This document shows positions 23,747 through 33,150 of a stretch of 64,000 nt of DNA, piece by piece. Position numbers and translations under genes: made by a program. The stretch's first letter is position 1. The number at the start of each line of letters is the position of its first letter. The stretch is from Mycobacterium sp. SMC-2 (lineage in GTDB: Bacteria > Actinomycetota > Actinomycetes > Mycobacteriales > Mycobacteriaceae): contig NZ_CP079863.1 in the NCBI RefSeq assembly GCF_025263485.1, positions 5,580,001 to 5,644,000 of the forward strand, given 5' to 3'. The notes below the pieces were generated by a model. It was not told where the DNA came from. It saw nothing but the letters and a program-made list of their open reading frames with translations, and did not search any database.

Positions 23747-24873
23747 GCGGTCGCCTTTTCCAGCGCCGCCGCGAGCCGCTCGTGGTGCAGGTAGGGATCA
23801 CCGAATAGGACTTGGTTCGCCTTGGCCCGGCGGTGGTAGAGATGCAGGTCGTGTTCCCACGTGAAGCCGATACCGCCGTGCACCTGAAGGGCTTCGCTGG
23901 TCAGAGCGGCGATTGCCGCAGAGGTGTAAGCCTTGGCGACGCTGGCGGCTTCCTCGGCATCATCCGCATCGGCAGCCACGGCCATCGCCGCGTAATAGGT
24001 CGCGGCCTTCGAGGCTTGCAGCCACATCCGCATCGTCGCGCACTTGTGTTTAACGGCCTGGAAGCTACCGATAGGGCGCCCGAACTGCACCCGCAGCTTT
24101 GCGTACTGGACGGTCATCTCCAACACGGCTTCACCGACACCGACATTGTCGGCGCTGACGAGAACTGCGCCACAACGATTTTGGTGCGCCACCGCCGCTT
24201 CCGCCGCCTCGCCTGCGTGCAGCAGCGCCGACAACGGTACCGCTACATCGTCGAACTCGACCTCGTCGAGGCGCCGGGTGATGTCGAGGGTGCGCTGTCG
24301 CCGCATACCGATCCCCGCGGCCCGTCCGTCGACGAGGAATTGCGCCAGGCGACCCCCCAGTTGGGCGGTGACCACAATCCAGCCCGCGCCGTCGGCGTCC
24401 TGCACGGCGACCTTGATGCCGCGCAGCCGGAAGCCCCCGGCGTGTTCGGTAGCCACCGCGCCCACTTCGTCGGCGTCCCACGGCTGGCGCGACTCCGCGA
24501 AGGCCCACGCTGCGACACCCCGGCCACCGGCCAGCAGCGGCAATATCTCCGAGCACAGGTCGTGGCGTCCCGACTGTGAGATCGCCACTGCCGCAAGGGC
24601 ATTACCGATGAGCGGGCCCGGCTGCACCCTCCTACCATGTTCCTCGGCGATCAGCGCGACGTCCACCAGATCCCGCCCCAAACCGTCATACTCCTCGGCG
24701 ATGAGTAGCCCGGCCCATCCCAGTTCCGCGCCCAACTGCCACACGCGGTCGTCGTAGCCGTGCTCATCCTGATCGGCGAGTTCGCGCACGCGACTGATCG
24801 GCGATTCGCGTGCCAGCAACTTGCGGCTGCTTTCCAGGAGCATCCGTTGTTCATCACTCATGGTGAAATCCAC
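23743..24873 (-). CDS. Acyl-CoA dehydrogenase, subunit of an adjacent pair
   Basis: A 376-aa flavoprotein of the FadE family that introduces the alpha-beta double bond in an acyl-CoA. It has the N-terminal helical domain (DEQRMLLESSRKLLARE), GWAGLLIAEEYDGLG, a middle beta domain, and the C-terminal helices QFGRPIGSFQAVKHK and HGGIGFTWEHDLHLY. The usual 'GT/GGxxE' end motif is replaced by RRAKANQVLFGD, as in the smaller partner of heteromeric alpha2beta2 enzymes from steroid catabolism. The full-type partner is 18 bp upstream (24892-26091). Probably one heterotetramer with it. Confidence 0.9.
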   Translation of the reverse strand: MDFTMSDEQRMLLESSRKLLARESPISRVRELADQDEHGYDDRVWQLGAELGWAGLLIAEEYDGLGRDLVDVALIAEEHGRRVQPGPLIGNALAAVAISQSGRHDLCSEILPLLAGGRGVAAWAFAESRQPWDADEVGAVATEHAGGFRLRGIKVAVQDADGAGWIVVTAQLGGRLAQFLVDGRAAGIGMRRQRTLDITRRLDEVEFDDVAVPLSALLHAGEAAEAAVAHQNRCGAVLVSADNVGVGEAVLEMTVQYAKLRVQFGRPIGSFQAVKHKCATMRMWLQASKAATYYAAMAVAADADDAEEAASVAKAYTSAAIAALTSEALQVHGGIGFTWEHDLHLYHRRAKANQVLFGDPYLHHERLAAALEKATA

Positions 24874-24891
24874 GACTTACCTCCGGAGACG

Positions 24892-26091
24892 TCAAGAACC
24901 GCGCGGTTCCCTGGGCAATCCAAGCGAGCGCTCGGCGATCATGTTGCGCAATACCTCGTTGGCACCACCGGCGATTGTCAGTGCCCGCGAATAAAGGAAG
25001 GCGTCCTGCCACCAGCCGCCCGCGATCGCCTCGGGGTCGTCTTCGGTGAGCAGCGCATCGGTGCCCTGCAGCCCGAGCCCGAACTCGGTGAGCGCGAGAT
25101 TGGTCTCGCTGTAGAGCACCTTGGCCAGCGGAGCGTCGCCGGGATCGGATTCGCCACTCAACGCGCGCGACAAGTTGTATTGGCCCAGCCGAACGCTGAC
25201 CCGCGCGGCCGTGTAGAGCCGACCAATGTCTTGGCGGACGGCATCACTGTCCAGCGCTGGGGCGGATCCGCGTCGCAGCGACCGTGCCATCGCCACCGCA
25301 TCGCGCACCGCACGCAACTGGATGATGCCCGCGGCGCCCACACTGGAGCGCTCCTCGACGAGGCTGGTGGTGGCGACCTTCCAGCCTTGGTCGACGCCGC
25401 CGAGCACGTTGTCCGCGGGTATCCGCACACCATCGAAGAAGACTTCGTTGAAGTCGCTGGTGCCGGTGATCTCACGCAGTGGCCGCACGTCGACGCCCGG
25501 GCTCGTCATGTCCAGGACGAACGCGGTGATGCCGGCGTGCTTGGGCGCATCGGGGTTGGTTCGCGCCAACAGGTAGCCGAGTTGCGCGTGTTGGCCGTTG
25601 GTGGTCCAGACCTTTTGACCGTCGACGACGAAGTCATCGCCGTCGCGACGCGCGCGGGTGGCCAGACTCGCCAGGTCGCTGCCGGCGCTGGGCTCGCTGA
25701 ATAGCTGGCACCAGATGTCCTCGCCGGTCCGGATCCGGGGCAGGTAGCGCCTCTGCTGGTCGGGCCGCCCGCAGTGGATGAGGGCCGCGGCGGCCAGCAG
25801 GCCGGCGCCGATCGGCGTGGGCACCCGAGCCCGCGCCATTTCTTCGCCGACGACGGTCGCGCGGAGTGCGTCTTTGGTGCCGACACCGCCCCATTCGACG
25901 GGCCAGTCAGCGCCCACATATCCGGCCTCGAACAGCTGGGCGGTCCATGTCCGCAGGGCGGGAATGTCCTCGGAGTCGGGCGCACGCACCCCCGCTTTAC
26001 CCATCGTGCGCACCGGCGGGCGGTGCTTCTCGAGGAAATCTCTCACCTCGGCGCGGAAACCCTCGATCTCCGGATCCTGTTCCAGCTTCAT
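24892..26091 (-). CDS. Acyl-CoA dehydrogenase, partner subunit
   Basis: A 399-aa acyl-CoA dehydrogenase from ATG 26091 (MKLEQDPEIEGF); an upstream extension of 27 codons is non-homologous. FAD/substrate motifs include QLFSEPSAGSDLASL (the 'EP-GSD' flavin loop) and WTTNGQHAQLG. The C-terminal motif GGANEVLRNMIAERSLGLPRE contacts the FAD of the neighbouring subunit. Paired with the 376-aa enzyme downstream (18 bp) and placed 16 bp behind the DUF35-thiolase gene, giving a three-gene operon for dehydrogenation and side-chain cleavage. Confidence 0.92.
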   Translation of the reverse strand: MKLEQDPEIEGFRAEVRDFLEKHRPPVRTMGKAGVRAPDSEDIPALRTWTAQLFEAGYVGADWPVEWGGVGTKDALRATVVGEEMARARVPTPIGAGLLAAAALIHCGRPDQQRRYLPRIRTGEDIWCQLFSEPSAGSDLASLATRARRDGDDFVVDGQKVWTTNGQHAQLGYLLARTNPDAPKHAGITAFVLDMTSPGVDVRPLREITGTSDFNEVFFDGVRIPADNVLGGVDQGWKVATTSLVEERSSVGAAGIIQLRAVRDAVAMARSLRRGSAPALDSDAVRQDIGRLYTAARVSVRLGQYNLSRALSGESDPGDAPLAKVLYSETNLALTEFGLGLQGTDALLTEDDPEAIAGGWWQDAFLYSRALTIAGGANEVLRNMIAERSLGLPREPRGS

Positions 26092-26107
26092 CCGTCCGTC
26101 CTCCGCA

Positions 26108-27778
26108 TCAGTTCCCCCGTCGCAGCAGCAGCGCCCCACCGGGCGTTCCGCCCCCGGTAGTGACGACCGCAACCTGGGCGTTGGCGACCTGTCGCTCGGC
26201 CGCCTCGCCGCGCAGTTGCGCGATGGCCTCGGCCAAAAAGCCGAAGCCGTGGGTCCGTCCGGCCGACAACTGACCGCCGTGGGTATTCAGCGGCAACTTC
26301 CCGTCCAGCGCGATCGTCGTTCCGCCGTCGAGGAAATCCCCGGCCTCACCGAGACCGCAGAACCCGAGCGCCTCCAGCCACGAGACGGCGTTGAAGGTGA
26401 ATCCGTCGTAGAGCTCGGCGACGTCGACATCGTCGGGCCGCAGGCTGGTTCTGGTCCACAGATGCGTCGCGGGACCAAACACCTGCGGTTCGTGCGTGAG
26501 AGTGTCCTGGTCCCAAGAGATCCGGTCGAGCACCTGGGTACCGACCGCTTCAACCAGCACCGGAGGTTTCGGGCGGTCCACCGCGGTGTCAATCGATGAC
26601 ACGATCACCGCGATCGCCCCATCGCACGGCACGTCGCAGTCGTAGAGGCCGAACGGCGAGCTGATCATCCGCGCCGACAGATAGTCGTCCAGGGTGAGGG
26701 GATCGCGGTAGATCGCCGCCGGATTCCGTGAAGCATTCGCGCGAGCCGTCAGGGCGATGGGGGCCAGCGTCGAAGCGCGGTCGCCACCGTAGCGCCAGAA
26801 GTAGTGCGAAGCGTTGACCCCGATCCAGTTGGCTGCCGACATGGCGCCGAACGGCGCGCGCCACTCGAACATGCCCGACGCCCGGCTGTGCCCTCCCACG
26901 GACTTCGCGCGCCTGGCCAGGGCGGTATGAGTCGATTCCCAGACTGTCCGAAAGCACAACACGTGCCGGCACAGTCCGGCGGCGACGGCGAGCATGCCGG
27001 AAACGACGCTGCCGCTGGGCCCGGGAACTTCAGCCCCACCCGCAATCCAGGTGGGCCGAATGCGCAACGCCTCCTCGACCGCGGTGACCCCGCCCTCCGA
27101 CATCCCCCCGGCAAGTCCGCCCGGATAGGTGGCCAAGCCGCCGATGTCGTCCAGCGTTAGGCCGGCGTCGGCCACAGCGCGCAGGCACGCCGTCACGGTC
27201 AGTGACAGCGGATCGACCATGAGGCGACGCCCGATCGTCGAGCTGCCGACCCCGGTGAGCGCCACCTTGTCTTCGAACTTGCGGGTGGACGACATGGGCC
27301 GCACGTCGCGAGTGAGATCACGGGGCCCGGGGACCGGGCCGGCATCGGCGGCCTCGGAATCCGGCTCGAACAGTGGAATCCAGATATCGTCCTGCTGCTC
27401 GAACACCACCTTGACCCGCAGGCCGATGGCGACGTGTTCGGGCTCGCAGCCGACGATGTTCGTGGTGAGCCGGGCCGACGGGTCTTCGGCGATAGCGACG
27501 ACGGCGACGACATAGGGCGGCGGGAAGCGCGGCAGCCACTGCTGATGGTTCACGGTGAAACCGGCGACTGTCGCGCGTCCCGACACCGGCGTCATTGTTA
27601 CCTCAACGCTGCGGCAGTGCGGACAGACGGGAAGCGGGGGGTGGTGGTACCGGCTGCACGCCTGGCATTGGGCGATCCGAAGCCGCCCGTCGGCTCCGCT
27701 TGCCCAGAACGCTTCGCTGTCGATGCTCGCTTGGGGCAAGGGCCGCACAACCTGCTCGCCGGGGCCGGGCTCTGTCAT
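26108..27778 (-). CDS. Fusion of DUF35 OB-fold/zinc-ribbon domain and SCP-x-type thiolase (Ltp-like)
   Basis: A 556-aa protein from ATG 27778. Residues 1-150 form the DUF35 module: a rubredoxin-like zinc ribbon CQACSRYHHPPLPVCPHC and an OB-fold (ATVAGFTVNHQQWL, PPYVVAVVAIAED). A short Pro/Ala linker leads to a non-decarboxylating thiolase of the lipid-transfer type (KVALTGVGSSTIGR, AELYDGFTFN, LPLNTHGGQLSAGR). In steroid side-chain degradation these two modules are usually separate proteins (ChsH2-type DUF35 and Ltp2 aldolase) that form a complex. The single continuous frame indicates a natural fusion. A retro-aldolase role toward 3-hydroxyacyl-CoA is inferred. Confidence 0.85.
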   Translation of the reverse strand: MTEPGPGEQVVRPLPQASIDSEAFWASGADGRLRIAQCQACSRYHHPPLPVCPHCRSVEVTMTPVSGRATVAGFTVNHQQWLPRFPPPYVVAVVAIAEDPSARLTTNIVGCEPEHVAIGLRVKVVFEQQDDIWIPLFEPDSEAADAGPVPGPRDLTRDVRPMSSTRKFEDKVALTGVGSSTIGRRLMVDPLSLTVTACLRAVADAGLTLDDIGGLATYPGGLAGGMSEGGVTAVEEALRIRPTWIAGGAEVPGPSGSVVSGMLAVAAGLCRHVLCFRTVWESTHTALARRAKSVGGHSRASGMFEWRAPFGAMSAANWIGVNASHYFWRYGGDRASTLAPIALTARANASRNPAAIYRDPLTLDDYLSARMISSPFGLYDCDVPCDGAIAVIVSSIDTAVDRPKPPVLVEAVGTQVLDRISWDQDTLTHEPQVFGPATHLWTRTSLRPDDVDVAELYDGFTFNAVSWLEALGFCGLGEAGDFLDGGTTIALDGKLPLNTHGGQLSAGRTHGFGFLAEAIAQLRGEAAERQVANAQVAVVTTGGGTPGGALLLRRGN

Positions 27779-27850
27779 CACACCTCCGCTCACAACCGAC
27801 GACAACCGACACGAACCGTAACAGATTACGAATATATGATCAGTCATAGC

Positions 27851-27869
27851 AGTAGAGCGTTACTCTACT
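27851..27869. promoter_or_regulatory. Perfect inverted repeat AGTAGAG-N5-CTCTACT
   Basis: A 7-bp perfect dyad with a 5-bp spacer (CGTTA) in the 152-bp gap between the divergent DUF35-thiolase and SDR genes. It is the most symmetric instance of the RGTAGARY box that recurs in promoters of this region, and the best candidate for a true operator. Confidence 0.55.
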
Positions 27870-27930
27870 TATCTGTACTGTGATGACCTCGTAGGAGGAC
27901 AATCAGTCGTGACCGCAGACAGGGGTTGGT

Positions 27931-28695
27931 GTGAAGGTCAAGGACAGCGCCGCGGTGGTCGTCGGGGGCGCCTCGGGCATGGGACGGGCGACCGCCGAAC
28001 GGCTGGCAGAGCGGGGCGCACGAGTAGCCGTGCTGGACCTGCCGACGGCGGACGGCGCCGCCGTGGCCAAGGAACTGGGCGCTAGCGCGTCGTTTCACCC
28101 GTGCGACGTGACCGACAGCGACGGCGTGGAGGCCGCGCTGGAAGCGGCCGTGGAAGACCTGGGAGCCCTGCACATCGCGATCAACACAGCGGGGGGCGGG
28201 GTCTCGGCGCGCACGCTGTCCAAGAGCGGGCCTCACTCCCTGGACGCCTTCAGGTCCGTCATCGAGCTCAACCTGATCGCCACCTTCAATCTGAACCGAT
28301 TACAGGCTTGGCACATGAGTCGCAACGAGCCCGACGACGACGAACGCGGCGTAATCGTCAACACCTCCTCGATCGCGGCGTTCGAAGGGCAGATCGGCCA
28401 GGTCGCCTACAGTGCCGCGAAGGCCGCCATCACCGGCATGGCCCTGACCATGGCCCGCGATCTCGGCAAACTCGGCATTCGGGTCACCGCAATCGCGCCG
28501 AGCCTGTTCGCGACCGGGATCACGTCGCGAATTCCCGAGGCGATGGCCGATGAGCTGACCCGCGACGCGGCCTTCCCGCATCGGATGGGCCGGCCCGATG
28601 AGTACGCCGCCCTGGCGCTCGCCATCGTCGAGAACCAGATGCTCAACGGCGCGACCATCCGCCTCGACGCCGGCCAACGGTTCGCGCCGAAGTGA
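27931..28695 (+). CDS. SDR, 3-hydroxyacyl-CoA dehydrogenase type-2-like
   Basis: A 254-aa SDR from GTG 27931 with AGGGG upstream; a GTG at 27909 nearer the AGGAGG is out of frame. Motifs: [28 protein letters not shown], and [19 protein letters not shown], the HSD17B10-type catalytic stretch. The C-terminus is [16 protein letters not shown]. It probably oxidises a 3-hydroxyacyl-CoA. It forms an operon with the SDR 12 bp downstream and is divergent from the DUF35-thiolase/dehydrogenase operon, so both arms may serve one pathway. Confidence 0.88.
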   Translation: MKVKDSAAVVVGGASGMGRATAERLAERGARVAVLDLPTADGAAVAKELGASASFHPCDVTDSDGVEAALEAAVEDLGALHIAINTAGGGVSARTLSKSGPHSLDAFRSVIELNLIATFNLNRLQAWHMSRNEPDDDERGVIVNTSSIAAFEGQIGQVAYSAAKAAITGMALTMARDLGKLGIRVTAIAPSLFATGITSRIPEAMADELTRDAAFPHRMGRPDEYAALALAIVENQMLNGATIRLDAGQRFAPK

Positions 28696-28707
28696 CAGGA
28701 GAGCATC

Positions 28708-29502
28708 GTGGATCTTGGGTTCGCCGATGCCACCGCGGTGATCGCGGGGGGCACCCGCGGCATCGGACTCGCGACCGCGGTGTGCCTCGCCGAACAGGGC
28801 GCGCGGGTCGGCGTCATCGGCAGGGACAAAGCCCGGCTGACGGAGACCGCCACGGCATTGGCGAACGCCGGCAGCCCGGAAGTGCTGACGTTGAACGCGG
28901 ATCTGAGCTCGGCGTCGGAGGTCGACGCCGTCTTTGCGATGGTTGGCGTGCGGTGGGGCGGACTCAATGTGCTGGTCAATGCCGCCGGTCCGACCGGGGC
29001 GGGTCGCTTTCAGGACCTGAGCGACGCGCAGTGGATGGCGGCATTCGACCAGGGGGTGTTGTCCGCGGTTCGATGTGTGCGTGCGGCCTTGCCGTTGCTG
29101 CGAGCCGCTGAGTGGGCCCGAGTGGTCAACGTGACCGCGATGTCAGTGCAGCACCAGTCGGCGGGGTTGGTGAGCTACACCGCGGCCAAGAGCGCGCTAC
29201 TCAGCGTGACGAAGAACCTCGCCCGCAGTCTCGCCAGCGATGCCATCTTGGTCAACGCCGTCGCCCCGGGTCCGATTCTCACCGACTGGGCACGGCCGGT
29301 GCTCGCCTCCGCCGGGATCGCGACGGATGACCCCGTGGGTGCCTTCGGACTGCTGGGGCGCGGTCACGGCATGTCGGTGGATTTGGGCCGGCTCGGGCTG
29401 CCTCACGAGGTTGCCGCCGTCATCGCGTTCTGCGCGTCACCGGACAACACGTATATGACCGGCACTCACATCAACGTCGACGGTGGCAGTGACTTCCTCT
29501 GA
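28708..29502 (+). CDS. SDR family oxidoreductase
   Basis: A 264-aa SDR from GTG 28708 with AGGAGA 6 bp upstream. It has AGGTRGIGLATAVCLA, VGVIGRDKARL with the Arg that often favours NADP, NAAGPTGAGR, and the catalytic Tyr and Lys in VSYTAAKSALLS. The end is TGTHINVDGGSDF. It resembles FabG-like 3-oxoacyl reductases and is co-transcribed with the SDR upstream. Substrate not deducible. Confidence 0.88.
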   Translation: MDLGFADATAVIAGGTRGIGLATAVCLAEQGARVGVIGRDKARLTETATALANAGSPEVLTLNADLSSASEVDAVFAMVGVRWGGLNVLVNAAGPTGAGRFQDLSDAQWMAAFDQGVLSAVRCVRAALPLLRAAEWARVVNVTAMSVQHQSAGLVSYTAAKSALLSVTKNLARSLASDAILVNAVAPGPILTDWARPVLASAGIATDDPVGAFGLLGRGHGMSVDLGRLGLPHEVAAVIAFCASPDNTYMTGTHINVDGGSDFL

Positions 29503-29543
29503 GCGCGTTGCCTTCTCAGCGTGTTGTCCGGGTGGCGCGCACG

Positions 29544-30710
29544 TCACCGCCGAGGACGGCTGCGCGGAAATCCCAGCCGGTTCTCCACGATGAGGCTGCG
29601 CAGCACCTCACTGGACCCGCCGTAAATCGTTGTCGCGACCGCACTCCGGTAGTGCGCGTCCAAGGCGCCGTCTACCGCGCTCTGCGGATCGGTCCAGTCG
29701 ATCATCCCTGCGGCCCCGCTGATGTCGATCGCCGCGGCCGACGCGCGCACATAGCTTTCCGGACCGAATAAGGCCGATACCGGTCCCGGCTTGTCCCCCT
29801 CGGCATCCAGGAAGGCCACCCGCAAGTCCAGCAGGTCCGCCACCTCGGCCTCCATCGCCATCCGGGCCAGGCGCTCGCGGACCAGGACATCGGTGATCAG
29901 CTTGGCGCCGTCGGGTCCGCGGTGCGTGCGGGCGAACTCCAGTGCATCGTCAGCGACCCACCCCGTGCGCGAACCGGGGGCAACATTCTGCTCGGCCTCG
30001 AGCGCGGCCCGCATCACCGCGAAGCCCTCGTGCGCCTCACCGACGCGGTTCGCGTCGGCAACCCGCACATCGTTGTAGAACACGATGTTGGTGCGCTCGT
30101 GACCCATGGTGTGCACCGCCTGGATCTCGATACCTGGCGTATCCAGCGGTACCAGCAGCATCGTCAGGGCCCGCGGTCCCACCGATCCGGGCTGCGAGCG
30201 GGTGAGCAGGAAGCAGTAGTCGGCAAGATGGGCGAACGTCGTGAAGATCTTCTGCCCGTTGACAATCCACTCGTCGCCATCGCGCTGAGACCGGGTCGCG
30301 CACGCGAACACATCCGAGCCGCCTGCCGGCTCGGTGTAGCCCAGGCAGATCAGGATCTCACCGGCGGCGACGCCTGGCAGGATTCTGGCTTTGAGTTCCG
30401 CCGAACCGGTGGCGCGGATGGCATTGGCCGGCAGCATGGTCGTTCCGGGGCCGGCGGTCGGCACTCCCCCTTTGCGCAATGCGTTCCACAGCGCGGCCGC
30501 CTCGAACGGATCCATTCCGGCGCCGCCCTCGGCAACCGGCCACCCCGAGGCGATCCAGCCGCGCTCTCCCAGCTTGCGGGTTAGCGCGCGATCAACGCCG
30601 TCGCCGGTCCGGCGCTCGTGTTCGATGACGTCGCGGGTGACATGTTCGGCGGTGAATTCTTCCGCCTCGCGCCGAATTCGGGCCGAGTTCTCAGGTTCGC
30701 TGAAGTCCAT
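29544..30710 (-). CDS. Acyl-CoA dehydrogenase, subunit of an adjacent pair
   Basis: A 388-aa FadE-type flavoprotein: N-terminal ARIRREAEEFTAEHV, GWPVAEGGAG, the flavin loop YTEPAGGSDVFA, KIFTTFAHLAD, and the C-terminal IYGGSSEVLRSLIVENRLG motif of full catalytic-type subunits. Directly downstream (4 bp) of the 341-aa dehydrogenase, forming a likely heteromeric enzyme like the pair at 23743/24892. Convergent with the SDR operon. Confidence 0.92.
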   Translation of the reverse strand: MDFSEPENSARIRREAEEFTAEHVTRDVIEHERRTGDGVDRALTRKLGERGWIASGWPVAEGGAGMDPFEAAALWNALRKGGVPTAGPGTTMLPANAIRATGSAELKARILPGVAAGEILICLGYTEPAGGSDVFACATRSQRDGDEWIVNGQKIFTTFAHLADYCFLLTRSQPGSVGPRALTMLLVPLDTPGIEIQAVHTMGHERTNIVFYNDVRVADANRVGEAHEGFAVMRAALEAEQNVAPGSRTGWVADDALEFARTHRGPDGAKLITDVLVRERLARMAMEAEVADLLDLRVAFLDAEGDKPGPVSALFGPESYVRASAAAIDISGAAGMIDWTDPQSAVDGALDAHYRSAVATTIYGGSSEVLRSLIVENRLGFPRSRPRR

Positions 30711-30714
30711 CGCG

Positions 30715-31740
30715 TCACCGACCCTCGGTCGTCACGGGGCCGAACCGCCGGTCCGCAACAGTGAGCAGCTCGCGCCGCGGGTCGGCGAACGCCGCCGCCC
30801 ACGCTTTGGCTCTGCGGTAGTACAGCTGGATGTCGTATTCCTCCATGAACCCGTATCCGCCGTGGACGTGCAGGCTGTGCGTCGCCGCGTGGTAGGCCGT
30901 TTCGGCGGCGAACACGAACGCCATCGCCGCCAACGCGGCGGCGTCGTCCTGCGTGGAATCCATTGCCCAGCAGGCCTTGCGGACCAGTAGCTGGGCACCA
31001 TCCAGGGCGGTGACCGCGTCGGCGAACGGATGCGCGACCGCTTGGTACATGCCGATGGGCTGGCCGAACGCCTCGCGCACGATCGCGTACCGGGAGCCGA
31101 TCGCTACGGCCTCGAAGGCCAACCCGACCAGCGCCGCCGCGCGCAGCACGCGTACCTCGTCGACCGCGGTGTCGAAGATCGCGCGCGCCTCGCTGCCCTC
31201 GGTGAGGACGGTGGTTGCGCCCGGGGTGTGCCACTGGGCCAGCGACAGTCCGCCGAGGTTGCGGTGTGCGGTCTTGGGCAGGCCGTCCGGGCGGCGCACG
31301 TACATCAATGAGTCTCCGTCGAGAACCAGCACAGCGTCCGCGATTGCACCGTCGACTAACCACTGGGGCGTGGCCGAGCCGGGCTGGGTGGCTAGTGACA
31401 CGATGACCGATCCGCTCAGGACCGTTACCAGCAGTTCCTTCTCGCGCAGGCGACCCAACACTCGGGCCGCGGCCGCGGTCTCGGCGATGGGGATCGGGGC
31501 GAGGCGTCGGCCGGCTTCTTCGGCCACCAAGGCCAGTTCGAGGAGGCCGCCGTCTCCGCCCCCACAGTCCGAGGGCACTCCGATACCCAGCGCACCTATA
31601 TCGGCGTAATGCCGCCAGAGCAGCGGGTCGAAACCGGTGGGCTCTCCGCTACGCACCCGCTGTGGCGTGGCCTGTTTCCTGAACAAGGCCGCGAACGCGT
31701 CCCGGACCGCGCGTTGCTCCCGCGTCAGCGATAGATCCAC
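30715..31740 (-). CDS. Acyl-CoA dehydrogenase, smaller partner subunit
   Basis: A 341-aa member lacking the usual C-terminal GG-xE motif. It ends with HVHGGYGFMEEYDIQLYYRRAKAW, the smaller-subunit pattern. FGQPIGMYQAVAHPFADA is the conserved 'FG-PI--FQ' helix. The N-terminal domain is compact (LTREQRAVRDAFAALFRKQ). First gene of the pair, behind a 224-bp divergent promoter region shared with the amidohydrolase-P450-FadD operon, so the two operons may be co-regulated. Confidence 0.9.
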   Translation of the reverse strand: MDLSLTREQRAVRDAFAALFRKQATPQRVRSGEPTGFDPLLWRHYADIGALGIGVPSDCGGGDGGLLELALVAEEAGRRLAPIPIAETAAAARVLGRLREKELLVTVLSGSVIVSLATQPGSATPQWLVDGAIADAVLVLDGDSLMYVRRPDGLPKTAHRNLGGLSLAQWHTPGATTVLTEGSEARAIFDTAVDEVRVLRAAALVGLAFEAVAIGSRYAIVREAFGQPIGMYQAVAHPFADAVTALDGAQLLVRKACWAMDSTQDDAAALAAMAFVFAAETAYHAATHSLHVHGGYGFMEEYDIQLYYRRAKAWAAAFADPRRELLTVADRRFGPVTTEGR

Positions 31741-31964
31741 CTAATTCCTCCTGGCGATCGTGACAATGCTCGACATTCGGCAACACGCAAGCACCGTCGC
31801 AGAAGGAACGTTACCGGGTCGCGGACTGAAGCACGACGAAAAAGTAAACTTATATCCTCTTTTTCTGCACTCAATGCTAGAGTCAATCGCAACACCTAAT
31901 TGTCACATTGGTTGAGTGGGGCCATTCGGCATCGCATGCTTGGCCGCGCACGAGGAGGAGTTCA

Positions 31965-33149
31965 ATGACGTCGCGATTGGGATTTCCGGTCTTCGATGGT
32001 GATAACCACATGTACGAGACACGCGATGCGCTCACCCAGTTCCTGCCGCCGGAGTACCACGGCGCAATCCGGTACGTGGAAGTGGATGGACGCACCAAGA
32101 TCGCCACCCTGGGACAGATCAGCGACTACATCCCCAACCCGACCTTCGACAAGGTCGCTGCGCCGGGAGCCCAGGAGGACTACTTCCACAACGGCAATCC
32201 CGAAGGCAAACCGCACCGCGAGATTCTGGGGAAAGCGATCGAGTCGATTCCTGCGTTCCGTGAACCAGCGCCCCGCCTGGCGCTGCTCGACGAACAGGGC
32301 ATCGACAAGTCGATGATGTACCCGACGCTGGCGAGCCTGGTGGAAGAACGCTTCCGCGAGCACCCCGAGGCGACTCACACGATCATTCACGCCCTGAACC
32401 AGTGGTTGCACGAGACCTGGCAGTTCGATTACAAGGGCCGCATCTTCACCACGCCAATCATCACCCTGCCGATCGTGGAGAAGGCCATCGACGAACTGAA
32501 CTGGGTGGTCGAGCGCGGTGCGCGCGCCATCCTGATCCGGCCGGCGCCGGTACCCGGGCTGCACGGCCCGCGGTCGTTCGCGTTGCCCGAATTCGACCTG
32601 TTCTGGAAGCGGGTCGTCGAGACCGGCGTGCTGGTCATCATGCACGCCTCCGACAGCGGGTATTCCCGGTACGCCAACGACTGGGAGGGTTCCGGCGAGT
32701 TCCGGCCGTTCCAGCCTTCGCCGTTCCGCTCCTACTACAGCCTGGCTCGCAACCCGGCCGAGGACGCGGTCGCGGCGCTGGCCTGCCACGGACTGCTGAC
32801 GCGGTTCCCGGAGCTCCGGATCGGCATGGTGGAGAACGGAACTACCTGGTTGCCGCGGCTGCTGGAGAACCTCAGGGACACCCGCAAGAAGATGCCGCAG
32901 CTCTACAGCGAGGATCCGGTCGAGGCCATCCACCGCTGCATTTACTTCAATCCGTTCTGGGAGGAGAACGTGGCCGAACTCGCGAAGCTGGTGCCGATCG
33001 ATCACCTGTTCTTCGGCTCCGACTACCCGCATCCGGAGGGACTGGCCGACCCGCTCAGCTACCCCGACCGTCACCCGGAGCTGAGCGACGCCGAGATCGC
33101 CATGGTGATGGGCGGCACCCTGTCGAACATGATGCGGATAGACGCCTGA
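31965..33149 (+). CDS. Amidohydrolase family protein
   Basis: A 394-aa amidohydrolase-2 protein from ATG 31965, with GAGGAGGAG about 6 bp upstream; the frame is open 19 codons further without homology. Metal-site segments: FDGDNHMYETRD (first strand), VIMHASDSGYS and FGSDYPHPEG with the late Asp. Paralogue of the protein at 20370 (both have SDYPH), and like it placed ahead of an AMP-binding ligase, so a hydrolysis or decarboxylation step next to acyl activation recurs in the region. It is followed 1 bp later by the P450. Confidence 0.88.
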   Translation: MTSRLGFPVFDGDNHMYETRDALTQFLPPEYHGAIRYVEVDGRTKIATLGQISDYIPNPTFDKVAAPGAQEDYFHNGNPEGKPHREILGKAIESIPAFREPAPRLALLDEQGIDKSMMYPTLASLVEERFREHPEATHTIIHALNQWLHETWQFDYKGRIFTTPIITLPIVEKAIDELNWVVERGARAILIRPAPVPGLHGPRSFALPEFDLFWKRVVETGVLVIMHASDSGYSRYANDWEGSGEFRPFQPSPFRSYYSLARNPAEDAVAALACHGLLTRFPELRIGMVENGTTWLPRLLENLRDTRKKMPQLYSEDPVEAIHRCIYFNPFWEENVAELAKLVPIDHLFFGSDYPHPEGLADPLSYPDRHPELSDAEIAMVMGGTLSNMMRIDA

Positions 33150-33150
33150 G

